Both the position numbers and the translations under genes were made by a program. The notes below the pieces were generated by a model. That model was given only the letters and a program-made list of their open reading frames with translations. It did not search any database and was not told the origin of the DNA. Shown piece by piece: positions 23,108 through 35,460 of a stretch of DNA of 64,000 bases. Positions within the stretch are counted from its first letter, which is position 1. Each line of letters begins with the position of its first letter. Location: contig NW_022279559.1 of the NCBI RefSeq assembly GCF_000004075.3, positions 248,001 to 312,000 of the forward strand, in the 5' to 3' direction. Source of the DNA: Cucumis sativus (taxonomy: Eukaryota; Streptophyta; Magnoliopsida; Cucurbitales; Cucurbitaceae).

Positions 23108-24552
23108 AATTTTCGTTGTTAAATTTAGATCATTGAGCGAAAAGTAGGTTTTTATCTCTCTATAAATATTTGTAACAAGTGGTGAATATTTGTTTGTTCT
23201 CTAAAAACCAGTTTTTGTTCCTTAATTAACACGTGAATAGAGGAAGAAATGGTAACGATAGCAAATAAAATGTCGGTGTTGACTAAATATGGTGTCTCAA
23301 TTTAAAGGAGATCAATCAAAATAATGAAAACATATGTAGCTTAGATCGAGTGTGTAAACTCAAAGGTAAGGTTGACATTAATTTTATGGTTTCACGAACA
23401 AATAATTGATGTGGATAAATTAGCTTTACCAAACAATAAAATTATACTAATTATTTCGAAGCAGTCTTAATTATGTTGTAAAAAAACAGAAAAGAAAGAA
23501 AGAAAGAAAAAAGGCGTGGTTTAATAGAGAGTGCAACGAGTCAATTATATAGAATTTAAACACCCATGACAAAAATAATCATAAACATACCTCAAACCCC
23601 TATTTATTGAAGGCATTAATATGATTTAAATTTGACACAAAATAAAATACAAAAAAGTATCATTCCTCTTCTCAGCACTTCAAACACTCAACACACATAC
23701 ACACATATAGGCTGCAACATATAATTATTAACACAAAAACCCACAAACATTGTTTTATTTAAAAAGATAACTTTGGTTTTCAAGGAGCGACACCATGAAG
23801 CTTAGTTTATATCGGTCCCAATACAATGGACATCAATAATCGTGGCTTCTTTCGGTTTGAAGTCAATGAGTTTTAAGCAAATTTGGCAAATTAACTTGGA
23901 TTTGAATTTTATAGCGATATCAAATTCTTTTAGAATATCATCCCCTAAAATCATGACTAACATAAATTCAATATTTTCAAATTATTTATAGTCATCAATA
24001 TTTATTTTATGAGTTGAATTGAAAATTTGCGTTGAAATATCTCCAAATTTTGAATTTAGAATTATATTCATCCCTAAAATCGTGCATTTAACATAATAAC
24101 AACTTGAAATTAAGATTTTTATGGGACGTTGTTTTTTTAATTACATTAATATTTTATTTTATTTTCATTTGGCAGGATATTTCTGGGTTTGCCTACGACT
24201 TTCTTTTACGGTTGAGTTGCTTTTCTTTTACTGTTATTATTTAGCGTTATGTGTCATGGCACTACAACGTGTGAAGACTACGTTCGATGGAAGATGGATC
24301 GGATCTTTCCAATATATTGACTACCACGTGGTTGATGTAAATGTTCCATGTTCATCTTCGTATTAAGAATTTAAACAATGCATTCAAGGTAGAATTTTTC
24401 CATCTTCAGATCTTTCTGTATATCGGTTGACTCTTTATTTAGTACGGATGCAACAATTCAAACCTTGGCTTGTTCGAATTGTTGAAGAAATAGACATGTA
24501 TTGGCTTAAATATGTTGGTTTTTTCGAATTTTTCCAATAATGATTTAGTGGT

Positions 24553-25761
24553 TGTCGCCACGTGCCCGAGATGACGTGGAGCGACCGATGTCCTCAAAAG
24601 AGTTAGTGTTTTTTTTTAAAAAAAAAACAGTCGCCACCAATCTTTTTTACGGTGTGATTGGACATCAAAATAAAGTAAACAATTTTAAAAATATGGTCTG
24701 CGTAAAATAGAGATGAGTTCAGGAGTCATTTGTGTGTGAGGAAGGTATTAGCACCCCACAACACCCATTTAGAAAACGGTGGGCAAATTTCAAATCTCGA
24801 ATTGAAAATAATTTTTTATTTATTTTAAAACTAATGTCTTATTTTACCCCTCATTACTCCAATATTTAAGCAATGATCTCATAAAATAAGTGGAATAATA
24901 TTCCCTTAATTAGTCGGTATATTGAAGGAAACTTCTCACCTTAAGAAAAAGAAAAATTATTACAATTTCTCAAAGTATATCATGGGCTAGTTTTCGAATA
25001 AAGATTTTTTTTTTAAATATTGATTAAATCCATTTTTTCTTGAGATCAAATTTCAGACTCCCAAAGATATTGATCCCTCACCTTAAGAATTCTAGGAAAT
25101 CGGACTCCAAAATTTACTAGATTCCTTCTTAGTATTTTTCTGTTAGCGAAATAAAAGTGTGTTGCTAAAAAAATTGATTAGGATGACTTATGAAGTATAA
25201 ATTTATATTTTAAACTTTTTTCTAAAAATAAATTAAAAATGATAGTTTCAAAGTAAAAATTTATAAACGGCTAAAGAAGAAAATTTAAGAAATGATTCAA
25301 AATTAGGTCAATAGGAAATAATGCGCAATGAAATCAAATGTATTATACAACGAATTAAGCAAGTAAGATAAGATTTTGTTTTTTAAAAAAATATTGGGAA
25401 TCAAATCTTGGACTCCCAAAGAAACGATTCTCTCACCTCAAGAATATTGAAATAACGAATTCCAGATAATTTTAATTGCATCGTCGAATTTCTTTTAGAA
25501 TGGTAAAATGTAAAGATAAATATGATGTAAGAAAAAAGAACAATTAACTGATATAAAATACCGTGGCAATATTGGTAAGCATAAAAGAAATATTCATGAA
25601 TTTAATATTACATGATAATAAATATTGTGCATGCAAGAAAAATATGTTAAAATAAATAAGAAAATAAATAAAAACCATCACCAACCAAAAAAGGATAGAA
25701 GAAAGAAAGGAAAGTTTTTAAAAAAAAATTAAAAATGATAGTTTCAAAGTAAAAATTTATT
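24553..25761 (-). mobile_element. Antisense Tat/Ogre-type LTR relic in unit 1
   Basis: Read on the minus strand, 24780-24553 follows the order of the 3' end of the intact LTR at 38835-41012: GGGTGTTGTGGGGTGCTAA, ACCTTCC, ACACACAAATGACTCC, CAATCACACC, GGTGGCGACT, a GTCGCTCC block and a final GACA. Many differences show it is much older than the insertion in unit 3. The right limit is uncertain: a 33-bp direct repeat (ATTAAAAATGATAGTTTCAA...) near 25230 and 25728 and related half-repeats suggest internal duplication. The LTR 5' start was not found, so the relic is truncated. Confidence 0.6.
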
Positions 25762-28509
25762 AAAACTGTCAAGTATAACAAAACTGCAGGGGTCAAGTAA
25801 GGTTGTTTTTGTAGTAGTGCCATTACATTTTAATGTTAGATTTGAATTTTGGAAGAGGTCAAGCTGCTGTCTAGCCCGCTCGAATTGAAATAGTGTTTGA
25901 GAAAGCTTTGGATATATTTTGTTGAGTTTTTGCAAGTACGTAAGGTTGTATTTAATCCCTATCAATTGTTGGTTTCAAATTGTGGATGCTCAATTTGTTT
26001 TGGATGTTAGGGTTGAGTTTCAAGGGACTAAAAACCATATTGTCCTACGGTTTAAAAGCGTAAATTTATGGTGCCTTCAATTGTGATACTTAATTGGAGT
26101 TGGAAGTGACTTTTCGACTTAAGGTTGGCTTAAGTTGCGGGTACCCCCATTGTGTAAAAATTTTGTATTTGAAGGCTTGAGGGATGTAGGATAAAATCTA
26201 TGCTAAAAATAAGGCATCTTGGGAGTAGTTCAATTTGAGGAGTGGAGGATCAGGGTCACTGAAACATAAAATAGATTGAGTTGATATTATAGAACGCTTT
26301 GGGGATAGTTATGTCATGATCTGAACATGTGAGGATAACTTAGTGGCCTCATAAATCATTGTTTTCCTATCAAACTGAAGTAGGGAAAGCTTATGATCCT
26401 GGAGAATTTAGTCGTTGACTGGGAGTGGGTTATTTTCAAGTATTTTCTTATTAATCTATGTATGCTATTATAGTATGCCATGATTTCAAAAAATTCCAAT
26501 ATGAGTGTTTCTTGAACTACATGTTAGAAATAATTTTAAAATATGACTTTTGGTTTCCATGTACTATTATATTTTGGAGTGAACCCGAACTTATTAATCA
26601 TGATTTAAATGACAACTGGTTTAAAAGGATACCCCTTGATCTGTAATTAAACTTGGATGGTTTGAATGGCCTCTTCTAAAAGTATGTGTCTGATCTTTCA
26701 GGACTGAAAACGACTTTACGAAAATGTATTTCTGACCATGATTGACTTTTAAACATGAAATATGTGATCTTAATGAATGTTGGTGATTTACCCATAAGTT
26801 ATGCAAATGTGTTTTGGTAGCGCCACACCTATGGTTGTTAGGGGATTTCAAGGCTGAAAGAGGTCGTGGCCAGAGATTCAGGAGCCTGAGAATAGGTGAG
26901 GACGTGGATGAAGGATTGTGATTGGCTTCTAGCCTAGCTCAACCCACATGATGGATGGCTCTATGTGCACATAGGAGCGTAGATATGGCGGTTGCTACTG
27001 CGGTAGGTACTAAGTATGCATGAGCTCAGTTTGACCACGTGTTTTCCTGTCGATATGGATCGCGTGTGACCTATTCTCGACCGTGTATTTAGTATTCTAT
27101 CATGCTTGGATTGGATGCAGGTTGCTACTGTGGCAGATACTAAATATGCGTGAGCTTAGTCTAGTCGCGTGTTTATTTGTGGATATGGATATCGTGTGAG
27201 CTATTATCGGTCGTGTATTTAGTATTCTACCATGGTTGGTTGGATGGATGTCGCTATTGTGGCAAGTACTAAATGTACTCGAGCTTGTTTTGCCACGTGA
27301 TTTTTCTTGATCGTTTGCGAGCTATTATTATCTCGACCGTATATTTAGGCGCTCTGCTATGGCCGACCCTCATATGGTACTGGTTTGTTGGCAAATACTT
27401 GCGATTTATCGTAATATGTGATAGTGACGTTTCAATTATTAATTCATTATCGATTCCTTATTTAAACAGTTGTTAGAGTATGTTTACGAGCTTTAATTCT
27501 AAAAGAAATAGAGAAAAACAGTTTCAATGTATATACTTAAGTTTTATATATATTGCAGCATGGGGTGGTTAGAAGTAGCGATTGTAACATTATGGCATGT
27601 ATTTGAGAGATCTCTTAGTGGACTGTAATTCCTCTGTAACTAAATTCCTTGTTTGGATATAAACTCTTATTGAGACTCTAGACTAGCTTGGATGAGTGTG
27701 TATGAGACGCACTCAATGCGGTTATGAGTCTGAAGATTATAATTAAGTATAGAATTCTCTTTTAAACTCTTTTATCACTTTCTCTACCTTCAATGTCAAA
27801 CCACTCACTTTCTCTCTCATTCCTCTCTATTTTTCCCATTCACCATCAGTATATACCCACAAACAAGCTCTAATTTACAGTGTTAAAATAATTTAATTTT
27901 GATTAATGAATTCATTTTAAAACAAAAACATGAAAATCAAATCTAAAATATAAACAAACCTCTGCTCCTTCATTGTCCGCCATTAACTCATCTTCTTCTA
28001 AATTCCTCTTAGCATTTGATCCTAATATATTATTGAAGAGATGTCTTGTTTGATGATACATTTTTTTTGCAAAACCCCCATTGAATAAACTAATGAATTC
28101 TTAACCCTACCTGTTCAATTTTTTCTAAATTTCTCCCTTCATATATTCCTCACCAATTTCCTAATTTTCTCAACCCATCTCCTCCTCTCCATTTTCTCTT
28201 CTTTTTTTTTCCCATCGAAACACAATTTTTCTCTTGACAATCTGAAATACCAATTCAAAATAAACTTATCTCATAATTGTAATTATAAAAAAAAGCAATA
28301 AAACATATCTATAACCACAAACTTCATCTCTTTTATAATATATCAAAAACTATCGAGGGAGATTGACCAAACACACATGTGACAAAACTGCTCGCAACTT
28401 GAATAATAATGTGATATATTCACAAAATTTCTTCTACACGGTAGGATTATATGATAAATGTAAAACGCATAAATAATTATGTGAATAAACACAAAAGGCG
28501 TAAATAAAC
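25762..28509. other. Non-genic remainder of unit 1
   Basis: No gene is supported. 25762-27600 is less AT-rich than its surroundings and reads like decayed retroelement DNA. 27755-27870 is the CT-rich block shared with the left flank of the array. On the minus strand 28061-27960 is an open stretch of 34 codons starting with ATG and ending at a good donor (GAG/GTTTGT), possibly a captured exon fragment. The rest is AT-rich spacer. Confidence 0.4.
26991..27365. repeat. Triplicated block of about 130 bp in unit 1
   Basis: Three diverged copies begin at 26991, 27121 and 27250, each with GTTGCTACTGTGGCAGATAC-like, CGCGTGTTTT-like and TCGACCGTGTATTTAGTATT-like segments. Equivalent blocks lie at 33211-33585, 50616-50990 and 56839-57213. 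Unit 5 is cut before this point. The style suggests part of an old LTR or other retroelement, but I cannot assign it. Confidence 0.7.
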
Positions 28510-28717
28510 TTTATTGATCTCGTTGTTGAAAATAATGACGAAAGAAGCACCCAACGACACATAAGGTAGAACCTTTGTATAAAGAAACAACAAATTATAT
28601 TGAATGAAGAAAATGAAAGGGAATTTAGATTTTCCTTTCTAAAATGTTAATTAATCAAATCATTTATAGTTGATCCCACCATTTTCCAGCTGTCAACTTT
28701 AAATTCCTGGTCAATTA

Positions 28718-29240
28718 TCAAGCGCCTAGTTTGGACTTGAGTTTTTCTGCAGTACAAACACATAAAAAATCAAAATAACTCACACAAGAAAACAAAAAAA
28801 GATTAAAAGAAATAAAAGTTGGAAGAAATAAACAACTAAATTTAATTTTCGTTAAATTTTGACACATGAAATTTTTGCCTCGCAACTAAAACTGACCACA
28901 CACAATAAAATTAACTATTGTCTTGATATAACAAAAAAAAAAAAAAAAAACCATTTCTCCAGAGATTGAAGACAATACCAACAACTTCATTTTTCATGCA
29001 ATCTTTATCACATATAGGATCACACAAATCGTTAGCAACGCCTTTTGTCGTGCATGTTTTCTTGCACGTTTCTACACATGATTTGTATTGAGGCTCTAGA
29101 TTGGATATTTCGTTAAACAAAGTATTAGATTTCCTCTCAATCTCAGCATCCCTTTCAGCGGTCATGTGTGCCTTAGAGAATTGCAGTGATCCCACCACAA
29201 CAATGGACATAAAGAAAACAATCGTAATGGTTTTTGCCAT
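28718..29240 (-). CDS. Ole e 6-like secreted protein, copy 2
   Basis: Exon 1 29240-28952, proposed exon 2 28746-28718. It differs from copy 1 in the encoded protein only at residue 25 (His in place of Gln), next to the predicted signal-peptide cut. The A run just inside the intron is 18 bases here. Splice sites, the 29-nt last exon and the TATA box are unchanged, so this copy is expected to be functional. Confidence 0.8.
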
Positions 29241-30774
29241 TTTTTAGTTTTATCTTTTAGTAATTAAGCCTACTTTTTTCCCTTATGGCTTTATCGTATG
29301 AGAAAACGAGGGAAGACCATTTTATAGCAATTTTCGTTGTTAAATTTAGATCATTGAGCGAAAAGTAGGTTTTTATCTCTCTATAAATATTTGTAACAAG
29401 TGGTGAATATTTGTTTGTTCTCTAAAAACCAGTTTTTGTTCCTTAATTAACACGTGAATAGAGGAAGAAATGGTAACGATAGCAAATAAAATGTCGGTGT
29501 TGACTAAATATGGTGTCTCAATTTAAAGGAGATCAATCAAAATAATGAAAACATATGTAGCTTAGATCGAGTGTGTAAACTCAAAGGTAAGGTTGACATT
29601 AATTTTATGGTTTCACGAACAAATAATTGATGTGGATAAATTAGCTTTACCAAACAATAAAATTATACTAATTATTTCGAAGCAGTCTTAATTATGTTGT
29701 AAAAAAACAGAAAAGAAAGAAAGAAAGAAAAAAGGCGTGGTTTAATAGAGAGTGCAACGAGTCAATTATATAGAATTTAAACACCCATGACAAAAATAAT
29801 CATAAACATACCTCAAACCCCCTATTTATTGAAGGCATTAATATGATTTAAATTTGACACAAAATAAAATACAAAAAAGTATCATTCCTCTTCTCAGCAC
29901 TTCAAACACTCAACACACATACACACATATAGGCTGCAACATATAATTATTAACACAAAAACCCACAAACATTGTTTTATTTAAAAAGATAACTTTGGTT
30001 TTCAAGGAGCGACACCATGAAGCTTAGTTTATATCGGTCCCAATACAATGGACATCAATAATCGTGGCTTCTTTCGGTTTGAAGTCAATGAGTTTTAAGC
30101 AAATTTGGCAAATTAACTTGGATTTGAATTTTATAGCGATATCAAATTCTTTTAGAATATCATCCCCTAAAATCATGACTAACATAAATTCAATATTTTC
30201 AAATTATTTATAGTCATCAATATTTATTTTATGAGTTGAATTGAAAATTTGCGTTGAAATATCTCCAAATTTTGAATTTAGAATTATATTCATCCCTAAA
30301 ATCGTGCATTTAACATAATAACAACTTGAAATTAAGATTTTTATGGGACGTTGTTTTTTTAATTACATTAATATTTAATTTTATTTTCATTTGGCAGGAT
30401 ATTTCTGGGTTTGCCTACGACTTTCTTTTACGGTTGAGTTGCTTTTCTTTTACTGTTATCATTTAGTGTTATGTGTCATGGCACTACAACGTGTGAAGAC
30501 TACGTTCGATGGAAGATGGATTGGAATTTTCCAATATATTGACTACCACGTGGTTGATGTAAATGTTCCATGTTCATCTTCGTATTAAGAATTTATACAA
30601 TGCATTCAAGGTAGACTTTTCCAATCTTCACATCTTTCTGTATATCGGTTGACTCTTTATTTAGTACGGATGCAACAATTCAAACCTTGGCTTGTTGGGA
30701 ATGTTGAAGAAATAGACCTGTATTGGCTTAAATATGTTGGTTTTTTCAAATTTTTCCAATAATGATTTAGTGGT

Positions 30775-31981
30775 TGTCGCCACGTGCCCGAGATGACGTG
30801 GAGCGACCGATGTCCTCAAAAGAGTTAGTGTTTTTTTAAAAAAGAAAAACAGTCGCCACCAATCTTTTTTACGGTGTGATTGGACATCAAAATAAAGTAA
30901 ACAGTTTTAAAAATATGGTCTGCGAAAAATAGAGATGAGTTCGGGAGTCATTTGTGTGTGAGGAAGGTATTAACACCCCACAACACCCATTTAGAAAACG
31001 GTGGGTAAATTTCAAATCTCGAATTGAAAATAATTTTTTATTTATTTAAAACTAATGTCTTATTTTACCCCTCATTACTCCAATATTTAAGCAATGATCT
31101 CATAAAATAAGTCGAATAATATTCCCTTAATTAGTCGGTATATTGAAGGAAACTTCTCACCTTAAGAAAAAGAAAAATTATTACAATTTCTCAAAGTATA
31201 TCATGGGCTAGTCTTCGAATAAAGATTTTTTTTAAAATATTGATTAAATCCATTTTTTCTTGAGATCAAATTTCAGACTCCCAAAGATATTGATCCCTCA
31301 CCTTAAGAATTATAGGAAATCGGACTCCCAAATTTCCTAGATTCCTTCATAGTATTTTTCTGTTAGCGAAATAAAAGTGTGTTGCTAAAAAAATTGATTA
31401 GCATGACTTATGAAGTATAAATTTATATTTTAAACTTTTTTCTAAAAATAAATTAAAAAGGATAGTTTCAAAGTAAAAATTTATAAACGGCTAAAGAAGA
31501 AAATTTAAGAAATGATTCAAAATTAGGTCAATAGGAAATAATGCGCAATGAAATCAAATGTATTATACAACGAATTAAGCAAGTAAGATAAGATTTTGTT
31601 TTTTAAAAAAATATTGGGAATCAAATCTTGGACTCCCAAAGAAACGATTCCCTCACCTCAAGAATTTAGAAATAACGAATTCCAGATATTTTTAATTGCA
31701 TCGTCGAATTTCTTTTAGAATGGTAAAATGTAAAGATAAATATGATGTAAGAAAAAAGAACAATTAACTGATATAAAATACCGTGGCAATATTGGAAAGC
31801 ATAAAAGAAATATTCATGAATTTAATATTACATGATAATAAATATTGTGCATGCAAGAAAAATATGTTAACATAAATAAGAAAAAAAATAAAAACCCTCA
31901 CCAACCAAAAAAGGATAGAAGAAAGAAAGGAAAGTTTTTTTAAAAAAATTAAAAATGATAGTTTCAAAGTAAAAATTTATT
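30775..31981 (-). mobile_element. Antisense LTR relic in unit 2
   Basis: The counterpart of 24553-25761, with the same order of LTR-end motifs on the minus strand and the same internal direct repeat. It was clearly present before the unit was multiplied. Confidence 0.55.
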
Positions 31982-34936
31982 AAAACTGTCAAGTATAACA
32001 AAACTGCAGGGGTCAAGTAAGGTTGTTTTTGTAGTAGTGCCATTACATTTTAATGTCAAATTTGAATTTTGGAAGAGGTCAAGCCGCTGTCTAGCCCACT
32101 TGAATTGAAATAGTGTTTGAGAAAGCTTTGGATCAATTTTGTTGAGATTTTGCAAGTACGTAAGATTGTATTTAATCCCTATCAATTGTTGGTTTCAAAT
32201 TGTGGATGCTCAATTTGTTTTGGATGTTAGGGTTGAGTTTCAAGGGACTAAAAACCATATTGTCCTACGGTTTAAAAGCGTAAATTTATGGCGCCTTCAA
32301 TTGTGATACTTAATTGGAGTTGGAAGTGACTTTTCGACTTAAGGTTGGCTTAAGTTGCGGGTACCCCCATTGTGTAAAAATTTTGTATTTGAAGGCTTGA
32401 GGGATGTAGGATAAAATCTATGCTAAACATAAGGCATCTTGGGAGTAGTTCAATTTGAGGAGTGGAGGATCAGGGTCACTGAAACATAAAATAGCTTGAG
32501 TTGATATTATAGAACGCTTTGGGGATAGTTATGTCATGATCTGAACATGTGAGGATAACTTAGTGGCCTCATAAATCATTGTTTTCATATCAATCTGAAG
32601 TAGGGAAAGCTTATGATCGTGGAGAATATAGTCGTTGACTGGGAGTGGGTTATTTTCAAGTATTTTCTTATTAATCTATGTATGCTATTATAATATGCCA
32701 TGATTTCAAAAAATTCCAATATGAGTGTTTCTTGAACTACCTGTTAGAAATAATTTTAAAATATGACTTTTGGTTTCCATGTACTCTTATATTTTGGAGC
32801 GAACCCGAACTTATTAATCATAATTTGAATGACAACTGGTTTAAAAGGATACCCCTTGATCTGTAATTAAACTTGGATGGTTTGAATGGCCTCTTCTAAA
32901 AGTATGTGTCTGATCTTTCAGGACTGAAAACAACTTTACGAAAATGTATTTGTGACCATGATTGACTTTTAAACATGAAATATGTGATCTTAATGAATGT
33001 TGGTGATTTACCCATAAGTTATGCAAATGTGTTTTGGTAGCGCCACACCTATGGTTGTTAGGGGATTTCAAGGCTGAAAGAGGTCGTGGCCAGAGATTCA
33101 GGAGCCTGAGAATAGGTGAGGACGTGGATGAAGGATTGTGATTGGCTTCTAGCCTAGCTCAACCCACATGATGGATGGCTCTATGTGCACATAGGAGCGT
33201 AGATATGGGGGTTGCTACTACGGTAGGTACTAAGTATGCATGAGCTCAGTTTGACCACGTGTTTTCCTGTCGATATGGATCGCGTGTGAACTATTCTCGA
33301 CCGTGTATTTAGTATTCTATCATGCTTGGATTGGATGCAGGTTGCTACTGTGGCAGATACTAAATATGCGTGAGCTTAGTCTAGTCGCGTGTTTATTTGT
33401 GGATATGGATATCGTGTGAGCTATTATCGGTCGTGTATTTAGTATTCTACCATGGGTAGTTGGATGGATGTCGCTATTGTGGCAAGTACTAAATGTACTC
33501 GAGCTTGTTTTGCCACGTGACTTTTCTTGATCGTTTGCGAGCTATTATTATCTCGACCGTATATTTAGGCGCTCTGCTATGGCCGACCCTCATATGGTAC
33601 TGGTTTGTTGGCAAATACTTGCGATTTATCGTAATATGTGATAGTGACGTTTCAATTATTAATTCATTATCGATTCCTTATTTAAACAGTTGTTAGAGTA
33701 TGTTTACGAGCTTTAATTCTAAAAGAAATAGAGAAAAACAGTTTCAATGTATATACTTAAGTTTTATATATATTGGAGCATGGGGTGGTTAGAAGTAGCG
33801 ATTGTAACATTATGGCATGTATTTGAGAGATCTCTTAGTGGACTGTAATTCCTCTGTAACTAAATTCCTTGTTTGGATATAAACTCTTATTGAGACTCTA
33901 GACTAGCTTGGATGAGTGTGTATGAGACGCACTCAATGCGGTTATGAGTCTGAAGATTATAATTAAGTATAGAATTCTCTTTTAAACTCTTTTATCACTT
34001 TCTCTACCTTCAATGTCAAACCACTCACTTTCTCTCTCATTCCTCTCTATTTTTCCCATTCACCATCAGTATATACCCACAAACAAGCTCTAATTTACAG
34101 TGTTAAAATAATTTAATTTTGATTAATGAATTCATTTTAAAAGAAAAACATGAAAATCAAATCTAAAATATAAACAAACCTCTGCTCCTTCATTGTCCGC
34201 CATTAACTCATCTTCTTCTAAATTCCTCTTAGCATTTGATCCTAATATATTATTGAAGAGATGTCTTGTTTGATGATACATTTTTTTACAAAACCCCCAA
34301 TAAATAAACTAATGAATTCTTAACGCTACCTGTTCAATTTTTTCTAAATTTCTCCCTTCATATATTCCTCACCAATTTCCTAATTTTCTCAACCCATCTC
34401 CTCCTCTCCATTTTCTCTTCTTTTTTTTTCCCATCGAAACACAATTTTTCTCTTGACAATCTGAAATACCAATTCAAAATAAACTTATCTCATAATTGTA
34501 ATTATAAAAAAAAGCAATAAAACATATCTATAACCACAAACTTCATCTCTTTTATAATATATCAAAAACTATCGAGGGAGATTGACCAAACACACATGTG
34601 ACAAAACTGCTCGCAACTTTAATAATAATGTGATATATTCACAAAATTTCTTCTACACGGTAGGATTATATGATAAATGTAAAACGCATAAATAATTATG
34701 TGAATAAACACAAAAGGCGTAAATAAACTTTATTGATCTCGTTGTTGAAAATAATGACGAAAGAAGCACCCAACGACACATAAGGTACAACCTTTGTATA
34801 AAGAAACAACAAATTATATTGAATGAAGAAAATGAAAGGGAATTTAGATTTTCCTTTCTAAAATGTTAATTAATCAAATCATTTATAGTTGATCCCACCA
34901 TTTTCCAGCTGTCAACTTTAAATTCCTGGTCAATTA

Positions 34937-35460
34937 TCAAGCGCCTAGTTTGGACTTGAGTTTTTCTGCAGTACAAACACATAAAAAATCAAAAATCTCA
35001 CACAAGAAAACAAAAAAAGATTAAAAGAAATAAAAGTTGGAAGAAATAAACAACTAAATTTAATTTTCGTTAAATTTTGACACATGAAATTTTTGCCTCG
35101 CAACTAAAACTGACCACACACAATAAAATTAGCTATTGTCTTGATATAACAAAAAAAAAAAAAAAAAAAACCATTTCTCCAGAGATTGAAGACAATACCA
35201 ACAACTTCATTTTTCATGCAATCTTTATCACATATAGGATCACACAAATCGTTAGCAACGCCTTTTGTCGTGCATGTTTTCTTGCACGTTTCTACACATG
35301 ATTTGTATTGAGGCTCTAGATTGGATATTTCGTTAAACAAAGTATTAGATTTCCTCTCAATCTCAGCATCCCTTTCAGCGGTCATGTGTGCCTTAGAGAA
35401 TTGCAGTGATCCCACCACAACAATGGACATAAAGAAAACAATCGTAATGGTTTTTGCCAT
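34937..35460 (-). CDS. Ole e 6-like secreted protein, copy 3
   Basis: Exon 1 35460-35172, proposed exon 2 34965-34937. The spliced product is identical to copy 2. Read without splicing, the longer A run (about 20 bases) shifts the frame so that the tail becomes an unrelated FFFFFFCYIKT... sequence ending near 35104, a sign that this part is intron. Confidence 0.8.

Larger units (their letters stand above)
22289..28509. repeat. Tandem array unit 1 (6.22 kb)
   Basis: First of five head-to-tail units, all with the Ole e 6-like gene on the minus strand. The left edge is set where identity with unit 2 begins, at TTTATTG(A)TCTCGTTGTTG; the sequence just outside (22261-22288) does not match the unit 2 counterpart. 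Layout: gene at 22497-23019, its upstream region to about 23500, a GAAA microsatellite (23489-23513), AT-rich spacer, antisense LTR relic (24553-25761), a relic-like stretch (25762-27600), a triplicated 130-bp block (26991-27365), a CT-rich block (27755-27870) and spacer to 28509. This unit carries more private differences than units 2-4. Confidence 0.95.
28510..34728. repeat. Tandem array unit 2 (6.22 kb)
   Basis: Same layout as unit 1. It shares with units 3 and 4 variants not in unit 1: TATTTAATTTTATTTTC instead of TATTTTATTTTATTTTC before the 65-codon ORF, TTTTCATATCAATCTGAAG, GATCGTGGAG and TACTCTTATATTTTGGAGCG. Its own variants include AATCATAATTTGAATG near 32818. Confidence 0.95.

Noticed and set aside
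24121-24366. ORF of 65-81 codons (MAGYFWVCLRLSF...) present in all five units (also near 30391, 36611, 54017, 60234)
   Set aside because: It is kept open only because the units are nearly identical. It has no recognisable domain, and the same stretch has no typical coding bias. Conservation here reflects recent duplication, not selection.
25744-25965. 73-codon minus-strand ORF (MIGIKYNLTYL...) repeated in each unit
   Set aside because: It lies in relic-like DNA, resembles no family I know, and its persistence follows from unit identity. No promoter or splice context was seen.
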